NCBI GenBank assembly: GCA_001574975.1
Contig: KQ965846.1
Span: 87,450-151,449 of the forward strand
Direction: 5' to 3'
Source: Gonapodya prolifera JEL478
Lineage: Eukaryota > Monoblepharomycota > Monoblepharidomycetes > Monoblepharidales > Gonapodyaceae
DNA length: 64,000 bases
The notes beneath the pieces are model-generated. The model searched no databases. It had not been told where the DNA came from and worked only from the letters and a program-made list of their open reading frames with translations. A program made the translations under genes and the position numbers. Each line of letters opens with the position of its first letter. Position 1 is the stretch's first letter. Shown piece after piece: positions 13,118 to 25,154 of the stretch.

Positions 13118-13310
13118 AATCCTTTTCCTTAATTTCCATCGCGCCAAGTTAGTCCTGACCCACATCGCAAGTGAGGAAGCCACACACCGAGAACATACTT
13201 GCACCCCACAGAATTGCACGGAGGTAATTTATGCCGATAGAGATCCGTCTAACATTTTTGTCGTAGATTGCTTCAAGCAAAGAGGCGCAATCACCGCAAT
13301 TAACAATCTC
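13118..13310 (-). pseudogene. Decayed duplicate of the MFS transporter 3' end
   Basis: About 190 bp aligns by eye with 18045-18245, the last exon of the intact MFS gene. The copy reads INYLRAILWGASMFSVCGF where the gene reads IDYLPAILWGASMFSMCGF. Similarity continues past the gene's stop into its 3' flank (CCGCCAAGTCCATCCTGACC there, CGCGCCAAGTTAGTCCTGAC here). After the matching stretch the copy ends TCDVGQD, with the terminal residues of the gene lost by indels. No other MFS exon is seen beside it. It lies in the divergent promoter region of the LST2-like and Zn2Cys6 genes. Confidence 0.65.
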
Positions 13311-13502
13311 ATGCCGAAAAAAAAACCACAGAAACGAACCCCCAGGAGTTTTTGGTAAGATAAGTGCAGCACAATGGGTTCTTGTTTTTTGTCGGAACTT
13401 GTAGATCTTCCGGGGCTCAAGGGTTAGCCCAGGTACATGTGGGTTGGCACGAAAAGGATCCGTTTCTGTCAACCGGAATCCCGTCCGTCTCAACTTCCGC
13501 AA

Positions 13503-16500
13503 ATGGACTCAGCGAGCGTGTGGACGACGCATCGGAGCAGCATCAAGAAGCACAAGAGGGACGAGGACGGCGATGCACCCAGTAAGAAGCGGGACAGGAC
13601 CAAGAAGGGTAAGCCTCGGAACAGGTCATCGAATGGGTCCGGGGGGAATTCTGACAAAGACTTCGACGCGAAGCTTGCGATTTCTGCGTTCGGATGAAGC
13701 TCAAGTGCGACGGGATCGAGCCTTGCTCCCGATGCAGCAAGGTGAGTGAGTCTTGGGTGGTATCGCTGCATCGTCAGGCGCTCCACCTGGCACCATAAAC
13801 CTCCGCAACATGAACTGTATGGCCTGAACGGTCTTGATTTGCGCGGAATGATCCTTTGTTGCTTGATGCTTCGAGGATGTCCGGTTCTCAACTTGCGTGC
13901 ATTTCTTAGAGGTCTCAAAACTGCACCTACCTCAAAGTGCACAAGATTCCCGCCCGCTACAAGAGGCGTAACTGCGAAGATGGTGAATTGGGCGTGGGCC
14001 AACCTCACCGACAGCAGCAAATTACAACCTCCAACACCGGACCATCCAACGTGATGGACTCTCTATGGGATTATCTGGGCACGCAGCCGAAGCCGTCCGG
14101 TTATCCCAAAGGCCCAAACCGGCAACAAGGCTTCCAGAAACCATTTGACCAGATGGATTCTTCAGACTCCTCATCGGATGCCATGTTAATACATGAGGAA
14201 TGGGGCAACGACAAAGAAATCTCTTTGGAGATTACAAACGCTCCTCTCACGAGAGAACACCCCAACGCTGCACTAATCTCCAATCCATTGACCACGGGGG
14301 GCGGCCCTCTGCCTGACGTGATGCAATGTGATTCCACTCCAAGCTCGAATCACACCTCTATCGTCAACCCTCACGATCCATCGATCTCAAACCGGGGAAT
14401 AATGAGCATTTCTGAGATTTTGACGCCAAGCGGAGATGAACAACGCGGCGCGAACACGGCGGTAACACAAGTGCCGTGGCTGGGAGTTCCAAACAGTTGC
14501 GGAATGTACGTCAGACCCTGTTCTATCCGTTCACCATTTTCTTTTAATAATCTCTCTCATGTCAGTCAAATGGCGACACAAATCGGTGCTATCCAACACC
14601 GCATCCCAGATGCCATTCCCTTGTTCGCGGATCTGCCGCCCTTGCCGCCCCAAGAGATTCAGAACTTGCTCATTCGATTATAGTAAGTGTGTTCTTTTCC
14701 TTGATGGCAGATGAAAATTCTTTAACTGCCCTTTGGGCTACAATGCAGCTTCAAAAACGTGTGGCCTTGGTTGCCCTGCGTCGACAAAACCAGGTTCCTT
14801 CGAGATCGCGCAACGTACCCTCCAATATTAACATACTCGATGTACGGTGAGCTCTCATCACACTCCCCTTTCAGCCCTCGAAATTTTATCATCCGAATGT
14901 GTAGCCTGCGCCGCACGTTTCTGCGAGGACTCGTCTATCGATTATCGCCCGCACCGCAACTCCACACCCAACCTTTTGCTCGTCCGGTGCGCGCGCCTTC
15001 TCCCTACCGTCTTCGACATGCGCCGCCCGAGCGTCCACCACGTCCAAGCGATCCTTAACATGTGCGTCCAGTCCAACACTCACCCGGAGTTTGAGCAGGG
15101 CCGCGTGTGGGTGGGCATGGCGATGGTCCTTGCACGGATCATTGGATTGTCAAGCGAAGGTGGAGGAGACAAGTCTGGGACCGAGTTATGGAATAGGGGA
15201 ATCTCGACGATCGCCCAGGGGGAGGACATGGCCGAAAGGAAGATGGACGAGATGAGAAGAACATGGTATTGCTGTCTTGCATGGGATAGGTGGGTCTGGG
15301 AAGACTCTTGTATGTTCGCTCCGGTAGAAGCAATCAATGATATCTCTTGCAATCAGATTCGCGGGTATAATGGAACCTCGAACGTGGACCACCGCTCTGG
15401 ATGAAGGCCGCGATGTTCGAGTACCTCCACCTTTACCCGTTGATCTTGGCCCAGCCCAGCTTGCCGCCGCGCTGCCGGAATTGGACGAACTCATGTCGCT
15501 GTACTCCAATTTCGCCCATGTCGTCGAGTTTCGCCAGTACTGCATTCGTACGGGTGTTGACCCGTGCGATGTTGATACATCAAGTGGGAAAAAGCTGTAT
15601 TTAAAGCTGAGGCACCTGGACGGAATCCTTGTCGAGTGGTACAGAAGTTTGCCGGATAGCACAAGGACTTTGAAGATGGAATACGTGGTACAAGGAAGAG
15701 AGAGGTTTTTGAAAAGTGCCTACATACTCATCATGTTTTATGCGATGCGCGGTGGGTATGATTTTGCTTTCCAGAAGTTCGTTCAAAGATGATTACCAAC
15801 ACCTTAAACCAATCCAGTGATACTCAACGGACCCGCGACAGTCATGCCCGCCGAAGAACTCGTAGCATCTTCTCCAGTCACCCTGCGTAATTGGATGTCC
15901 ACGCCCTGCTTCCTCATCTCCACCTCATCGGCTGGAAATCTGTCCACGGTACTTGAGTGCGTGCTGGACGTCGAAGGCGAGCGTGGGTTGGATTTTGGCA
16001 GCCCTCTTCTTTGGGGATCTATATGGAAATCGGCCATGGTTCGTGCGGTGTCTGTCAAGGCCATGAGAGCATACACGGGCGTCGCTGTCAGTAGTCGCAC
16101 TCCGGACCCCTCGTGCCCAGTCGTAGCACCAGGTGTCGACCCTGCCACCGTTGCTGCTCGTGAGACCCGTGAGCTTTCCATTTTCCGCCGTGCAGTGCAC
16201 ACGTTCAGGAAGTGGTGGGTCACAAAGTCCGAGGTGCAACCAAAACAATCCTTGTTCAAGCGTATCTTTTGCGAAATCGGGTTCCCAATGGAGGGCATGC
16301 CAGTTTTGACATCGGTTGTTCAAAGTGAAGGACAAGAACGTGTTGCAAAGATGGGGGCGGTGGTGATTGTGCGAGAACAGGAAGTGAACGACGTTTCTTG
16401 TTATGGATCATTGGGAGGTATGCTTCAACCTTACCCCGTTTTCCCCCTCCGGTCGCCCGATCACGTAGTCTGGGGAACAAAGAGCACGTCTCTGTATAGT

Positions 16501-16713
16501 GATTCCACACCTGGTTTCTCGGGCTTGGACCATCTCCTGGATTTTCCAAGGACCGTCGATGATGTGGACCAGGACCTCGAGCAGACCACAGTGACGGCAG
16601 AAGTCAACGCGCCAACCCAACCGTCACCACTGCCGGATGTGACTGAATTGGACTTATCGTTCTTGTTTGGAGGCCCCGCTAGGGCCCCTAACAATCATCG
16701 CGACAAAGCATAG
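13503..16713 (+). CDS. Zn2Cys6 fungal transcription factor with fungal-specific TF domain
   Basis: ATG 13503 (MDSASVWTTHRSS) is followed by a basic stretch and the binuclear zinc cluster. The cluster spans two introns: 13609-13673 sits just before CDFCVRMKLKCDGIEPCSRC, and 13742-13909 separates it from the sixth cysteine in QNCTYLKVHK. Spacing is C-x2-C-x6-C-x5-C-x2-C-x6-C, as in Gal4-type DNA-binding domains. An acidic, Ser-rich linker follows. The regulatory (Fungal_trans) domain begins near LPPQEIQNLLIRLYFKNVWP, with later landmarks CVACAARFCEDSSIDY, VGMAMVLARIIGL and RRTWYCCLAWDRW. The C-terminal part after about 15800 is Ser/Thr-rich with a WWVTKSEVQPK segment and ends at 16713 in an acidic tail (TELDLSFLFGG) that may be an activation domain. 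Targets are unknown; the nearest candidate is the convergent MFS carrier. Small introns between 14500 and 15800 are approximate. Confidence 0.85.
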
Positions 16714-18052
16714 CACATTTCCTCGTGAAGGCAGTCCACTTGGGGATGCCGGAGTGAACGGACGTGGACCGGATAACCTCTAAGCCAGAGACACTGGGTC
16801 AAATAGTCGAGCTATAAACATTTGCATTATTGTTTGGTGTTCTTTGGGTTTTGTGTCAGCTTGTCGTGGTAAATAGTTTTCCGCAGTATTTTTAATGGTT
16901 GATTTGCACGACTAGTAGCTGCAATATGACTTGCATTCATCTGATACCGGTACTACCCCTTGTGAAGTTTGGACTCCGGACTCAGTCGAGCTTTGTTGGA
17001 CTTCGTTGATGAAAACAGCGAAACCAAGCCTCCTGTTTATCATTCTCCACTACACGTCACCCTTCCCTTCCGCTCCTGACAACACCTCTAACCACACTTT
17101 CAGCACCAATATTCGCCAACTAATCAGGTCCCTCACAGCCAGGCGCCAACCTTTCACTGTCGGACGCATCAGTAGCGCGATTCCTTCCTGCTCGTTTCAT
17201 TTTTAGAGACTCCCGCAGGTGGAGGAGGACAGCATTTCTCCCTTTTGCGGCGCCGTCTCAAAACGCTTCACGGCACGTGATGCCGAGCACGGGCCTTTCC
17301 ACGATGTGTATGACACCCCACGACCCAGTTTGTGTTATATTCTCACCCTTGGAGGACTCCCCCCTCCTTTTTCTGAGCACGAGGACTCATTTCAAGTGTT
17401 TTCTTTCGTGACGGGGTGACCGGCGGGCACGTGGGCAAGTTCACGAGACCTTGCCGAGGAAGTACCCTGCAACTCCAATCCGACGTTTTGACGAAAGAAG
17501 TCCCCAATCAGATGGTGTGGTGTAGTGTACCGAGTTTATAGGACGGTAAAGTGTAATGATCTGTTACGTAACCTTTTTGGAGTTGGTGGTTGTGGTGGCA
17601 GACGATAGGCCTCTTCTCCAAGATCTCAGAAGTTGCAACACAGTGTTCTCATTCTTTTCGACTAGTGAATTCTCCCCCGACTCTGCACTTCTGATCTTGA
17701 CTCATTGTCTTGTAGGTGACGTCCACTCTGAACCGATATCAGTGCAATGTCACGGGACGTTAACAGGGTCGCAACAATGAATTTTCTTTTGGCCAACGAG
17801 CCAAGAACGCATTTATGTGCGTTTGTGGGTCACGTCTCCAGGTGGCAGCATTCCTGGATCTGAATTACGTGACATTTTGCCAGTGTTAACACAAAAATGT
17901 GGCAGGCAAATAACACATTGGAAACTTTGCTGGAAGAGGAATTCTCGGTGATCGGTTCAAGAATATTGACCATAACAAATCTGGTATCAATAGTATTATA
18001 TATGCAGCAGCTACCGTCCACATCCACATTCACATCCCACTTCACTCTCCAT
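16714..18052. other. 1.3-kb convergent intergenic region
   Basis: Lies between the 3' ends of the transcription factor and the MFS carrier. Several ORFs of 60-90 codons occur but none has recognisable motifs or a convincing splice pattern. T-rich and pyrimidine-rich tracts fit 3' UTRs. No RNA gene, tandem repeat or transposon end was identified. Confidence 0.5.
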
Positions 18053-20068
18053 CTAAATCTTTTTCCTCAACATCCACCCCGCCAAGTCCATCCTGACCCA
18101 CACCGTAAGGAACCCACACATGGAGAACATACTCGCCCCCCACAGAATCGCGGGTAGGTAATCTATGCTGATGGATCCATCGAGCAATTTGGTCGTGTAG
18201 TGGTCCAAGAAAAGACCAGCGACGGGCTGCCCGGCAATGGCGCCAGGTAAGCTTCCACTGAATTGTAACCCCATTCGTTGCGTGATTTTGTCTACACCCC
18301 ATACTTGGGCGATGAAACTGGGGAAGAGGGAGATGAAGCCCTGGTGTGAAGTGATGATTGGTGTTTGTAGTCAGCTCTTAGTTGCCAGCTATTGATCGCA
18401 AGGACGCACAACAACTCACCCCTGAGAAAAAGCCGAAACCCAACCCAAACAGTAGCAGCGGTACGTACGACTTCGCAAAGGGCCACAGTCCAAAGTACAA
18501 CAGCGCTGATACAACCTATCGGGTGGTGACATTTCGTTGATCAGCACTCCGCTAACCGCCACCGTCACTTCACGCGCCCCCGACACCAAACACACCTGAC
18601 ATAGCGTCAGTGCATTAACATTCCCCACGCAATCCGCATAATACCCAATAACAACCCGTCCCGCTGCGCTGGCACCGTTCGTGAGGCCGAGGATCAGCGC
18701 TCCGTCCGAACTCGAGAGACCGATGTTGACTGCGTAGGAGGGGATGTAGCCGAAGGGGATGAAGAAGCCCCACCTATAGATAGTTGGGATGAAATGAGAT
18801 GGAGAGAGGATGGGTGTTAGGAGGGAGTCAGATGGATTATGAGGGTTGGGAAAGGGGGTGTTCTCACATCATGAAGAAGCCGCTCAAGAATAAGCGAAGG
18901 AAATTGGGGTCCTTGGGTGAAACGTCGCATTAACACAACGTCTTCACTTTTACATAGAGCCCACCAGAACTCACCTTGAAGAACTCCCACTCAAACAGCT
19001 TCCCACCCTTTGCACCCCTTCCAACCTTGCCCTTCAAGAAATAGCTCGACGCCATGACCACCGTCCCATTCATCACCGCAATCACCCTGAGCGCCCACCG
19101 ATGCCCCAGGTCGTCAATCATCTTCTGACTCAAGGGCCCCAGGGACATCCCACCCAACCCGGACCCAGCAACAACAATGCCGATCGCCAGGGCTCGGTTG
19201 CGGGAGAAGTACTGGATGGGCACGGCGACGTAGGAGAAGTACATGAATGCCGTGGCGGTGCCGTACATGATCCCTTGGGTGATCAGGACCTGCCACAAAG
19301 TGGACGAGAAGGAGGCGAGGAGGAAGGATAAGGTGACGAGCAAGCCGCCGGTGAAGACACAGAGTTGGTGGCCGAGGCGGTTTTGGACGTAACCCATGAA
19401 GGGGCTGAGGTTGGCGTAGCGGTGGGAAAAGAGTGAGTTGCACGGTGGCGGGAAATAGAGGGAAGATGCTCACCCAAGGACATTCTGGAACGCCATGTTC
19501 ATGGAGCCCACAAACGCAAGCTGGAACAGCGACGTTCCCGGCAACACTTGGTTATAAAAAAAGAATCTCATGAAAACACCTGAGTCCACCGACAGTGACC
19601 TCGTTACATTTCATTCGATTGCTTCATTTTCAACGAGAACTCACCCCACGTAAACATCAACCCCATCCCAAAAAACATTCCCAAAAACGCCGCCACGAGG
19701 ACCAAGATCCCCTCCATGCCACCTTCTTGGAACAGCGAGACTTTGCCCCCACCGGCATTGTCGGTGCCGGTAGGCTCAGACTCGTCCAGCGAGATCGCGA
19801 CGGTTTCTTCTTTCCGCTCGGAGCCTTTGATGTCGATTTCGCGGATGAGTAACCCAGCCACCGCCGAGTCCTTCTCCGTACTGGAAAGGTTCCGACTATC
19901 CAAATTCTGACGAGCTGAGTCGTCTTTCGCCATCTTATCGTCCGATTTGGGCGTGCCCTGAGTCCCTCTTTGCCCCTCTGTCTCCGTGGTCTCAACCTCG
20001 AATCGCCGCGGCACCTCGGAGTTGACGGGAGACACCCCCAGATCTTGTGTTACTGGAGTCTGCGACAT
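18053..20068 (-). CDS. MFS transporter, monocarboxylate-permease-like
   Basis: ATG 20068 (MSQTPVTQDLGV) begins a long acidic cytoplasmic N-tail of about 120 residues. Twelve-helix MFS sequence follows in many exons. Landmarks are LVLVAAFLGMFFGMGLMFTW (TM1), LFQLAFVGSMNMAFQNVL (TM2), and the loop GYVQNRLGHQLC, which occupies the place of the MFS G-x-x-x-D-R/K-x-G-R/K motif. Later come FSRNRALAIGIVVAGSGLG, GFFIPFGYIPSYAVNIGLS, NGASAAGRVVIGYYADCVG and SLPGAIAGQPVAGLF, and the last exon ends at 18053. The helix pattern and the R-N-R-A-L-A-x-G segment suit the fungal MCH/monocarboxylate-porter-like group (TCDB 2.A.1.13), but the substrate is unknown. It starts 183 bp from the PSTK-like kinase start on the other strand. 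Confidence 0.84.
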
Positions 20069-20251
20069 GGCAGCTTGAGCTTCTAGGGCAGGAGCGTTCC
20101 GAGCAGTGATGCACTCCGCCGAATCGCCAGCGTTGCAGAATGACTTTTCCTGGATGTGACGGTGGTCGGCTGGATGGTTTCTCCGAACCGGGGTGCACTT
20201 TTGTAATCGCATCCAGTCCCAATCTTAGCTCTTCCAGGTCTGATTTCACCA
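20069..20251. promoter_or_regulatory. Short bidirectional promoter region
   Basis: Only 183 bp separate the ATG of the MFS carrier (minus) from the ATG of the PSTK-like kinase (plus), so both must start transcription here. No TATA box or known operator was recognised. Confidence 0.5.
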
Positions 20252-21877
20252 TGGACCCATCGCAAAGCCATCAGCCCATCAACTCTGCCTCTGCCGCCAC
20301 CCCTACGCCCGCGATTCCACTTCCACCAGAACTCGCCGTACTCGTCGTCGCCCTGTCAGGCTTGCCCGGCGCCGGCAAGACCTCGCTGTGTCGTGCCATC
20401 GCGGCGCACGTCAAGATGCAGGAGGATGGAGCATTGCGGTCGAGCCGCGAGAACGTGTCGGGGCCGCGACAGGAACAGGAACGAGACAAAGCGGCTTTCG
20501 ATCGCGAACACCCGAGCGGAGGCGCGATTCACACCATCCACGTCGAATTCGACGCTATGATGGAACGATGGAGAACACCCGGCCTCGCTGCGGCACCAAC
20601 GAATGGCCACGAAGGCGAGGAAACGTTCAAGGAAGGGAGGAAACGGGTTCTCGCCCACACTGAAGAGGTGGTTCGAGCGTTGAAGACCTCTGGGGGAAGG
20701 CGAATCGGAGAAAGGAAGGATGAGAAGGGAGACTGGATGTGTGATTGTTTGGTGACGGGTGGTGGTGTGGTGTGAGTTGTGGTATTCGGTGTGCTGCTGC
20801 TCTTCGATTGGGGCAAACGTTACTCAATGAATGCGGTGGAGCGACTAGGCCATGGAAAGACGTTCCCGCCTCGCACATCATCTTGCTTGACGATAACTGC
20901 TTTTATAAAAGCATGAAGCACGAGGTGTTTCAGATGTGCAGACGGAGTGAGTTACCATCTGTGAATCTTCACCCCCACCCCACTCCTTTCTCAACTTCCT
21001 TGTTTCAATTCGAACAACAAAAATCGATCACCTACCACCCAGATCACGCCGCCTTCCTCTCCCTCCACCTCCCCATCCCCCTCGCCGTCGCGATCGCACG
21101 AAATTCCCAGCGCGAACAGGCACATCGTGTCCCCGAGGACGTTGTGATGAGGATTGCGGGGAGGATGGAGCAAGGTGCGGTGGTATCATTGAAATGATAT
21201 CTTTGCTCATTGAAGAGTTCAAACAGGGCTCGTCACCCGTTTATAGATAATGTCGACTCGGGACCGCACTCGTACCCGTGGTTGAACGAATGCGTCCTGC
21301 AGTGGAACGGCGACGGAGGAGATCACGACAAGTACGGCGCGTTGACTCGAATATTATCTCCGACTCTGCCTCACAGAACATCCTCGTCAGCAGTATAGAC
21401 GACTTGCTTGGAGACATTTACTCGAAGTGGTCGCACTACGTTTCCCTTGCCAGGGATTGGGACCGTCGGGAACAGGAGATGGAGAATGCTGAGCGGAGCA
21501 AGGTACGGAAGGTATCAGTGGGACCGCTTATTTGTTTCGACATGATTGATCCAAAGATTTCTACATAATCTGCTCTTAACCCACAGACCCAATCCCGCAC
21601 CGAAACATCCGAATCATTCTTGCATCAACTCAACATCCGGCTCACCCGCGTCGTCGGGGTATATCTTTCGTCGATCGCCAATGATCGGAAGGGCGATGTG
21701 GGGAAACTGATATCGGCAATTAAGGGGGATTTTATGCATCGCGTGAGAGCTGAAATTGCGTCGCCTGATAGGGCAAATGTGGGTGCGAGTGAGAGTGGTT
21801 ACAGTTTAGATGATTTTGTGCGGAAGTTTGAAAGTGAGCTGCAAACGAGGGGGCTCCCTTTGGAGACAGACAAATAG
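20252..21877 (+). CDS. PSTK-like P-loop kinase (L-seryl-tRNA kinase / KTI12-type family)
   Basis: ATG 20252 (MDPSQSHQPINS). An N-terminal Walker A motif sits in VALSGLPGAGKTSLCRAI, followed by EFDAMMERW and a helix FKEGRKRVLAHTEEVVRAL. After an intron comes a conserved second half: RPWKDVPASHIILLDDN with CFYKSMKHEV, the LLDDNFYYRSMR-type motif of PSTK. Then come LPIPLAVAIARNSQRE and VPEDVVMRIAGRMEQ, the lid and substrate region. C-terminal exons (SIDDLLGDIYSKWSHYV; ISAIKGDFMHRVRAEIAS) are helical and end at 21877. True PSTK phosphorylates Ser-tRNA(Sec) in selenocysteine synthesis, a pathway generally considered absent from Dikarya. The fungal protein therefore probably acts on another substrate; this is inference. 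Family membership is fairly sure, function is not. At least four introns are needed. Confidence 0.7.
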
Positions 21878-22435
21878 ACGCGGGTTGACATGAGGTCGCG
21901 ACCACACCACCAACCTACCTCAGGTGAATCTGGTTGAGTCAGAGGAGGAGCCGAGAAAGCCCGCAGTTGAGTCTCGGCCCAATCCTAATCAATACTGTGG
22001 CACAGACCCTGATAAATAGGAGTCTCGGGAGACTTGGCAGCGGGCCGACTCTGATCTGCACTGTTTGGGTGGATTCGCTCGCAGAGACAGCGCACGCATC
22101 AATGTCGTGGGTCAGAACAGTTCTGGGTCTCCCCGTACGTCGTGCGATGCGGTTTCCGCTGTGGCGCACACTCGACTGACGACCCACCTCCACCCTTTGC
22201 GTTGACGCGATCGGCCGTGTGTGTGTCCGCGCGCAGGAAACGGGGCCGTCGCTGAAAGACGAAGGTGAGAGCGCGTGGCGCGATCTGCGTGTGGGGCCGA
22301 GTCTCACCGGCGGCTGTGCTCCTCGTCACTCCCGCCCGATATACATCTACTATTGCGTATCCAGTGGTGGGTCTTGCTTGAGTTTAGCAAGCACGAGGCT
22401 GTTTTAGCTGACTTTTTGCTCCGATCGAAAGGTTC
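21878..22435. other. 5' region of the amino-acid permease
   Basis: Should contain the permease promoter and its unplaced first exon. One candidate exon ends in SLKDE at a GTGAGA donor near 22264, with an acceptor just before 22436. It has no upstream ATG that I trust. No other gene is seen. Confidence 0.4.
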
Positions 22436-25154
22436 TCGCAAAGCTCGGTTACAAGCAAGAAACCAAGAGACCGTTCAACAAAATCAGTGCGTTGGACTTC
22501 TGCTTTCGCTTGATCCGATAATCCCATTCTCAACGATGCTCACTTCAAATCACAGCCACATGGGCGCTCAACTACACAAACGTATGCCTCCTCCTCAACG
22601 TGCCTCTCATGTCCTACGCTCTCTCCACCGGAGGTCCTGTGAGTCAAAACTGTGCCGCGTACGGCGTAATGCAGTCACATTTTTATCAAACTCTCTCTCT
22701 CTCTCCGCCACAGCCCACCGTCCTATGGTCATTCTGGCCCGTCTCGCTCCTCGTCTGCACAGTCGCACTCTCCATGGCCGAACTCTGCTCGTCGATGCCC
22801 ACTATGGGCGGATTGTACAACTTTGCCGCGCGGTTGGGTGGGCCAAAGTGGGGGCCGTATGCTGCATGGTACGTGGGACCGGGGGGGGGGGGGGTATCGA
22901 GCGCAGCGAGCACGAGGTCTAAGCGCCGCTAGGCGCTGACCGAGGCGTCCGCCGAAGGCGATTGAACCGCGAGCGAAGCGGAACGCTCCTCCCGGAGCAA
23001 ATATGTATGCGCGCCGGAGGGCAAATTCACCGCGAGGGGGGTTGGCCCAATATCGATCTTCGGGCTTTTGTTCACCCCTCACACAACCCTTGGTCCCGTA
23101 CAGGAACACCGCCTGGTTCAACTACATCTCCAACGTAGCCGCTCTCGCCAACGCCGCTCAAGGGTCCGCATACCTGATCTGCGTGATCCGGCAGCTCAAC
23201 ACTGACTGGGTGCCCGAGACGCAGGAGCTCCGCAACGTCGAGTACGGGATCTACTTTGCGATCGTGTCGCTGGTGGGGATTATTAACGTTTTTGGAGAGG
23301 ATTACCTGTGAGTAGCTCGAGCGACCACGTCGCGAGACGTGAGGTCTGGAGTGCGAAGAACGGAAGACCGAGCACCGAGGCCTAAGCGCGATAGCGCTGA
23401 CCGAGTCGAGGCCGGCACGCGCAGCGTGATTCGAGTCCCACCCGCCGCTATGTCGCAGTGGAGGGGATATCCCATCAGAGAGGGCACAATGTAATCTCAC
23501 GTCCACGTCCCACCTGTCCGCCACAGCCCGACCATTGCCCAATTCTCGTCCTACATCATCATGATCGGCAGTCTCTTCATCGCCATCTACCCGCTTGCCG
23601 CCGTCGGGCGTGACAACCTCGCCGACGGGACCTTTGTGTTCGTGACCTGGCAGAACTACACCGGGTCCGAGTCCAACGCACTTGTGGCCCTGATTGGGTT
23701 GTTGCCGGCCGCGTGGAATATTGTCGGGTTTGGTGGGTCTTGTTGTTGTGGCGCGGTAGGATGAGGGGAAGTCTCACGATGGTTTGGGGAACATACAGAC
23801 GCATCCAGCCACATCGCCGAAGAAACCTCGGACAGTACCACTTCGGCGTCCACCAGTCTCGTCTTCACCGTTATCGCGGGCGCAATCGGTGGATTCTTCC
23901 GTGAGTACCGCCCTCTTCCGTTTTTAGCCCCGGTTGGCGGCGTCACATCACCCAAATATTCACAATTGATCATCGGGTGTGCGAATTATAGTCTGGACTT
24001 GCCAGTTCTTCCTCATCACCGACATTGACGCCGTCCTGAACGGGGACTACGACCCCTACGTCAAGTAAGTCTCCTCCCTCTTCCCTCTTCCCCCTTCTTT
24101 CTTCCTTGTTCCCATTCCATCCCGTCGACGCCTCGTCTCCGCCTCAGAATCACATGCTAATCCTCTCCGATCCTCCCCCACCTACAGCATCTGGCTCTCC
24201 ACCGTCGGCCCCAACTACACAACGGCCTTCCTCGTGATCATGGGATTCAGCTTCACGATGACGGCATGCGCGTCTGTGGTCGTTACTTCACGAAGTACGT
24301 GATTTCATTTCACGCTAATGTACTTGGCTGACCACACCGATCACCAACAGTGTTCTTCTCCCTCGTTCGCGACAAGGCGCTTCCGTTCAGTGAATTCTGG
24401 TACTACATCAGTGAGTCTCCTCGTTATTCCGTTCTCCTATCGCTCCTCATCACCTCCTCACCTCATCCACCCACGACCACCAGACCCAACCTTCCACTCC
24501 CCCACCCGCACTATCTGCCTCACCGTGTTCCTGACCTGGGTCCTCGGCCTGCCCACGCTCTTCTCGGACGTCGTGTTCGCGGCCCTAACCTCGGTGTCGA
24601 CCGTGTGCTTCTTCATCTCCGTGAGTCTCGCGTTCAACTTCCTGCCTGTCCCTGCATTTCCCTTACCACCACGAGGGAACACAGACGGTCATCCCAACCT
24701 TCTTCCGGATCACGGTATCCAAGGACACATTCAAGCCGGGACCGTGGAACCTGGGCAAGTGGACCTTCTTCTCCGGGTGGATCGCGGTCGTGTTCGTCGC
24801 CTTCATGACGATTATTTTTATGCTGCCTGTGAGTTGACTTATATCTATGGGTGTCTTATTTGTGATCGCAACTCCCGTCACCCCCCACCCGCCCCTTCTT
24901 CTCGCCTCTCTAACACCGCGCAACGCACACAGACCGAATACCCCGTCGACCCCGACCTCTCCAACTTCAATTTCGCCCCCATCGTGTTCGGAATCCTACT
25001 CGTCTTCATCAACGGCTGGTGGTTCCTTTTCGCGCGGCACTCGTTCAAAGGGCCCTTGAGGAACATCTCCGAGGAGGATGTGGCCAAGTTGGAGGAGAAA
25101 TTGACCACTGCAGAGGGGACCGATAAGATTGGTGCCAGTGAAAGTACCGTCTAG
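22436..25154 (+). CDS. Amino-acid permease (APC family, Uga4/GABA-permease-like)
   Basis: The first certain exon reads VLAKLGYKQETKRPFNK, the usual N-terminal signature of this fungal APC group; the start codon lies upstream and is not fixed. Membrane exons follow: LNVPLMSYALSTGGP, WSFWPVSLLVCTVALSMAE, MPTMGGLYNFAARLGGPKW, NTAWFNYISNVAALA, PTIAQFSSYIIMIGSLF, the conserved HIAEET motif, VFTVIAGAIGGFF, WTCQFFLITDIDAVLN, FHSPTRTICLTVFLTWVLG, VIPTFFRITVSKDTF and FAPIVFGILLVFINGWWF. The C-terminus (EEDVAKLEEKLTTAEG) is hydrophilic. About twelve helices and more than ten exons are present. Most introns are 55-110 bp, but two, 22869-23103 (235 bp) and 23308-23526 (219 bp), are swollen by GC-rich repeats. 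The family imports amino acids or GABA, or exchanges them at the vacuole; the substrate is not decided by sequence. Confidence 0.85.
22881..23035. repeat. GC-rich modular intron repeat, copy A
   Basis: Inside permease intron 22869-23103. It starts after a G run and contains the modules GAGGTCTAAGCG, TAGGCGCTGACCGAGG, GTCCGCCGAAGGCGA and GCGAGCGAAGCGG. The same modules occur in copy B and many times in copy C. Confidence 0.7.
23308..23450. repeat. GC-rich modular intron repeat, copy B
   Basis: Begins at the donor of permease intron 23308-23526 (GTGAGTAGCTCGAGCGAC), nearly identical to the start of copy C in the Gyp1 gene (GTGAGTCTCGAGCGAC). It contains GAGGCCTAAGCGCGATAG followed by CGCTGACCGAG, and short inverted repeats such as CGTCGCGAGACG. 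Confidence 0.7.

Noticed and set aside
23400-23460. B-box-like GATTCGAGTCCCACCC in a permease intron, possible tRNA
   Set aside because: No acceptor stem or A box at tRNA distance; it belongs to the GC-rich intron repeat region.
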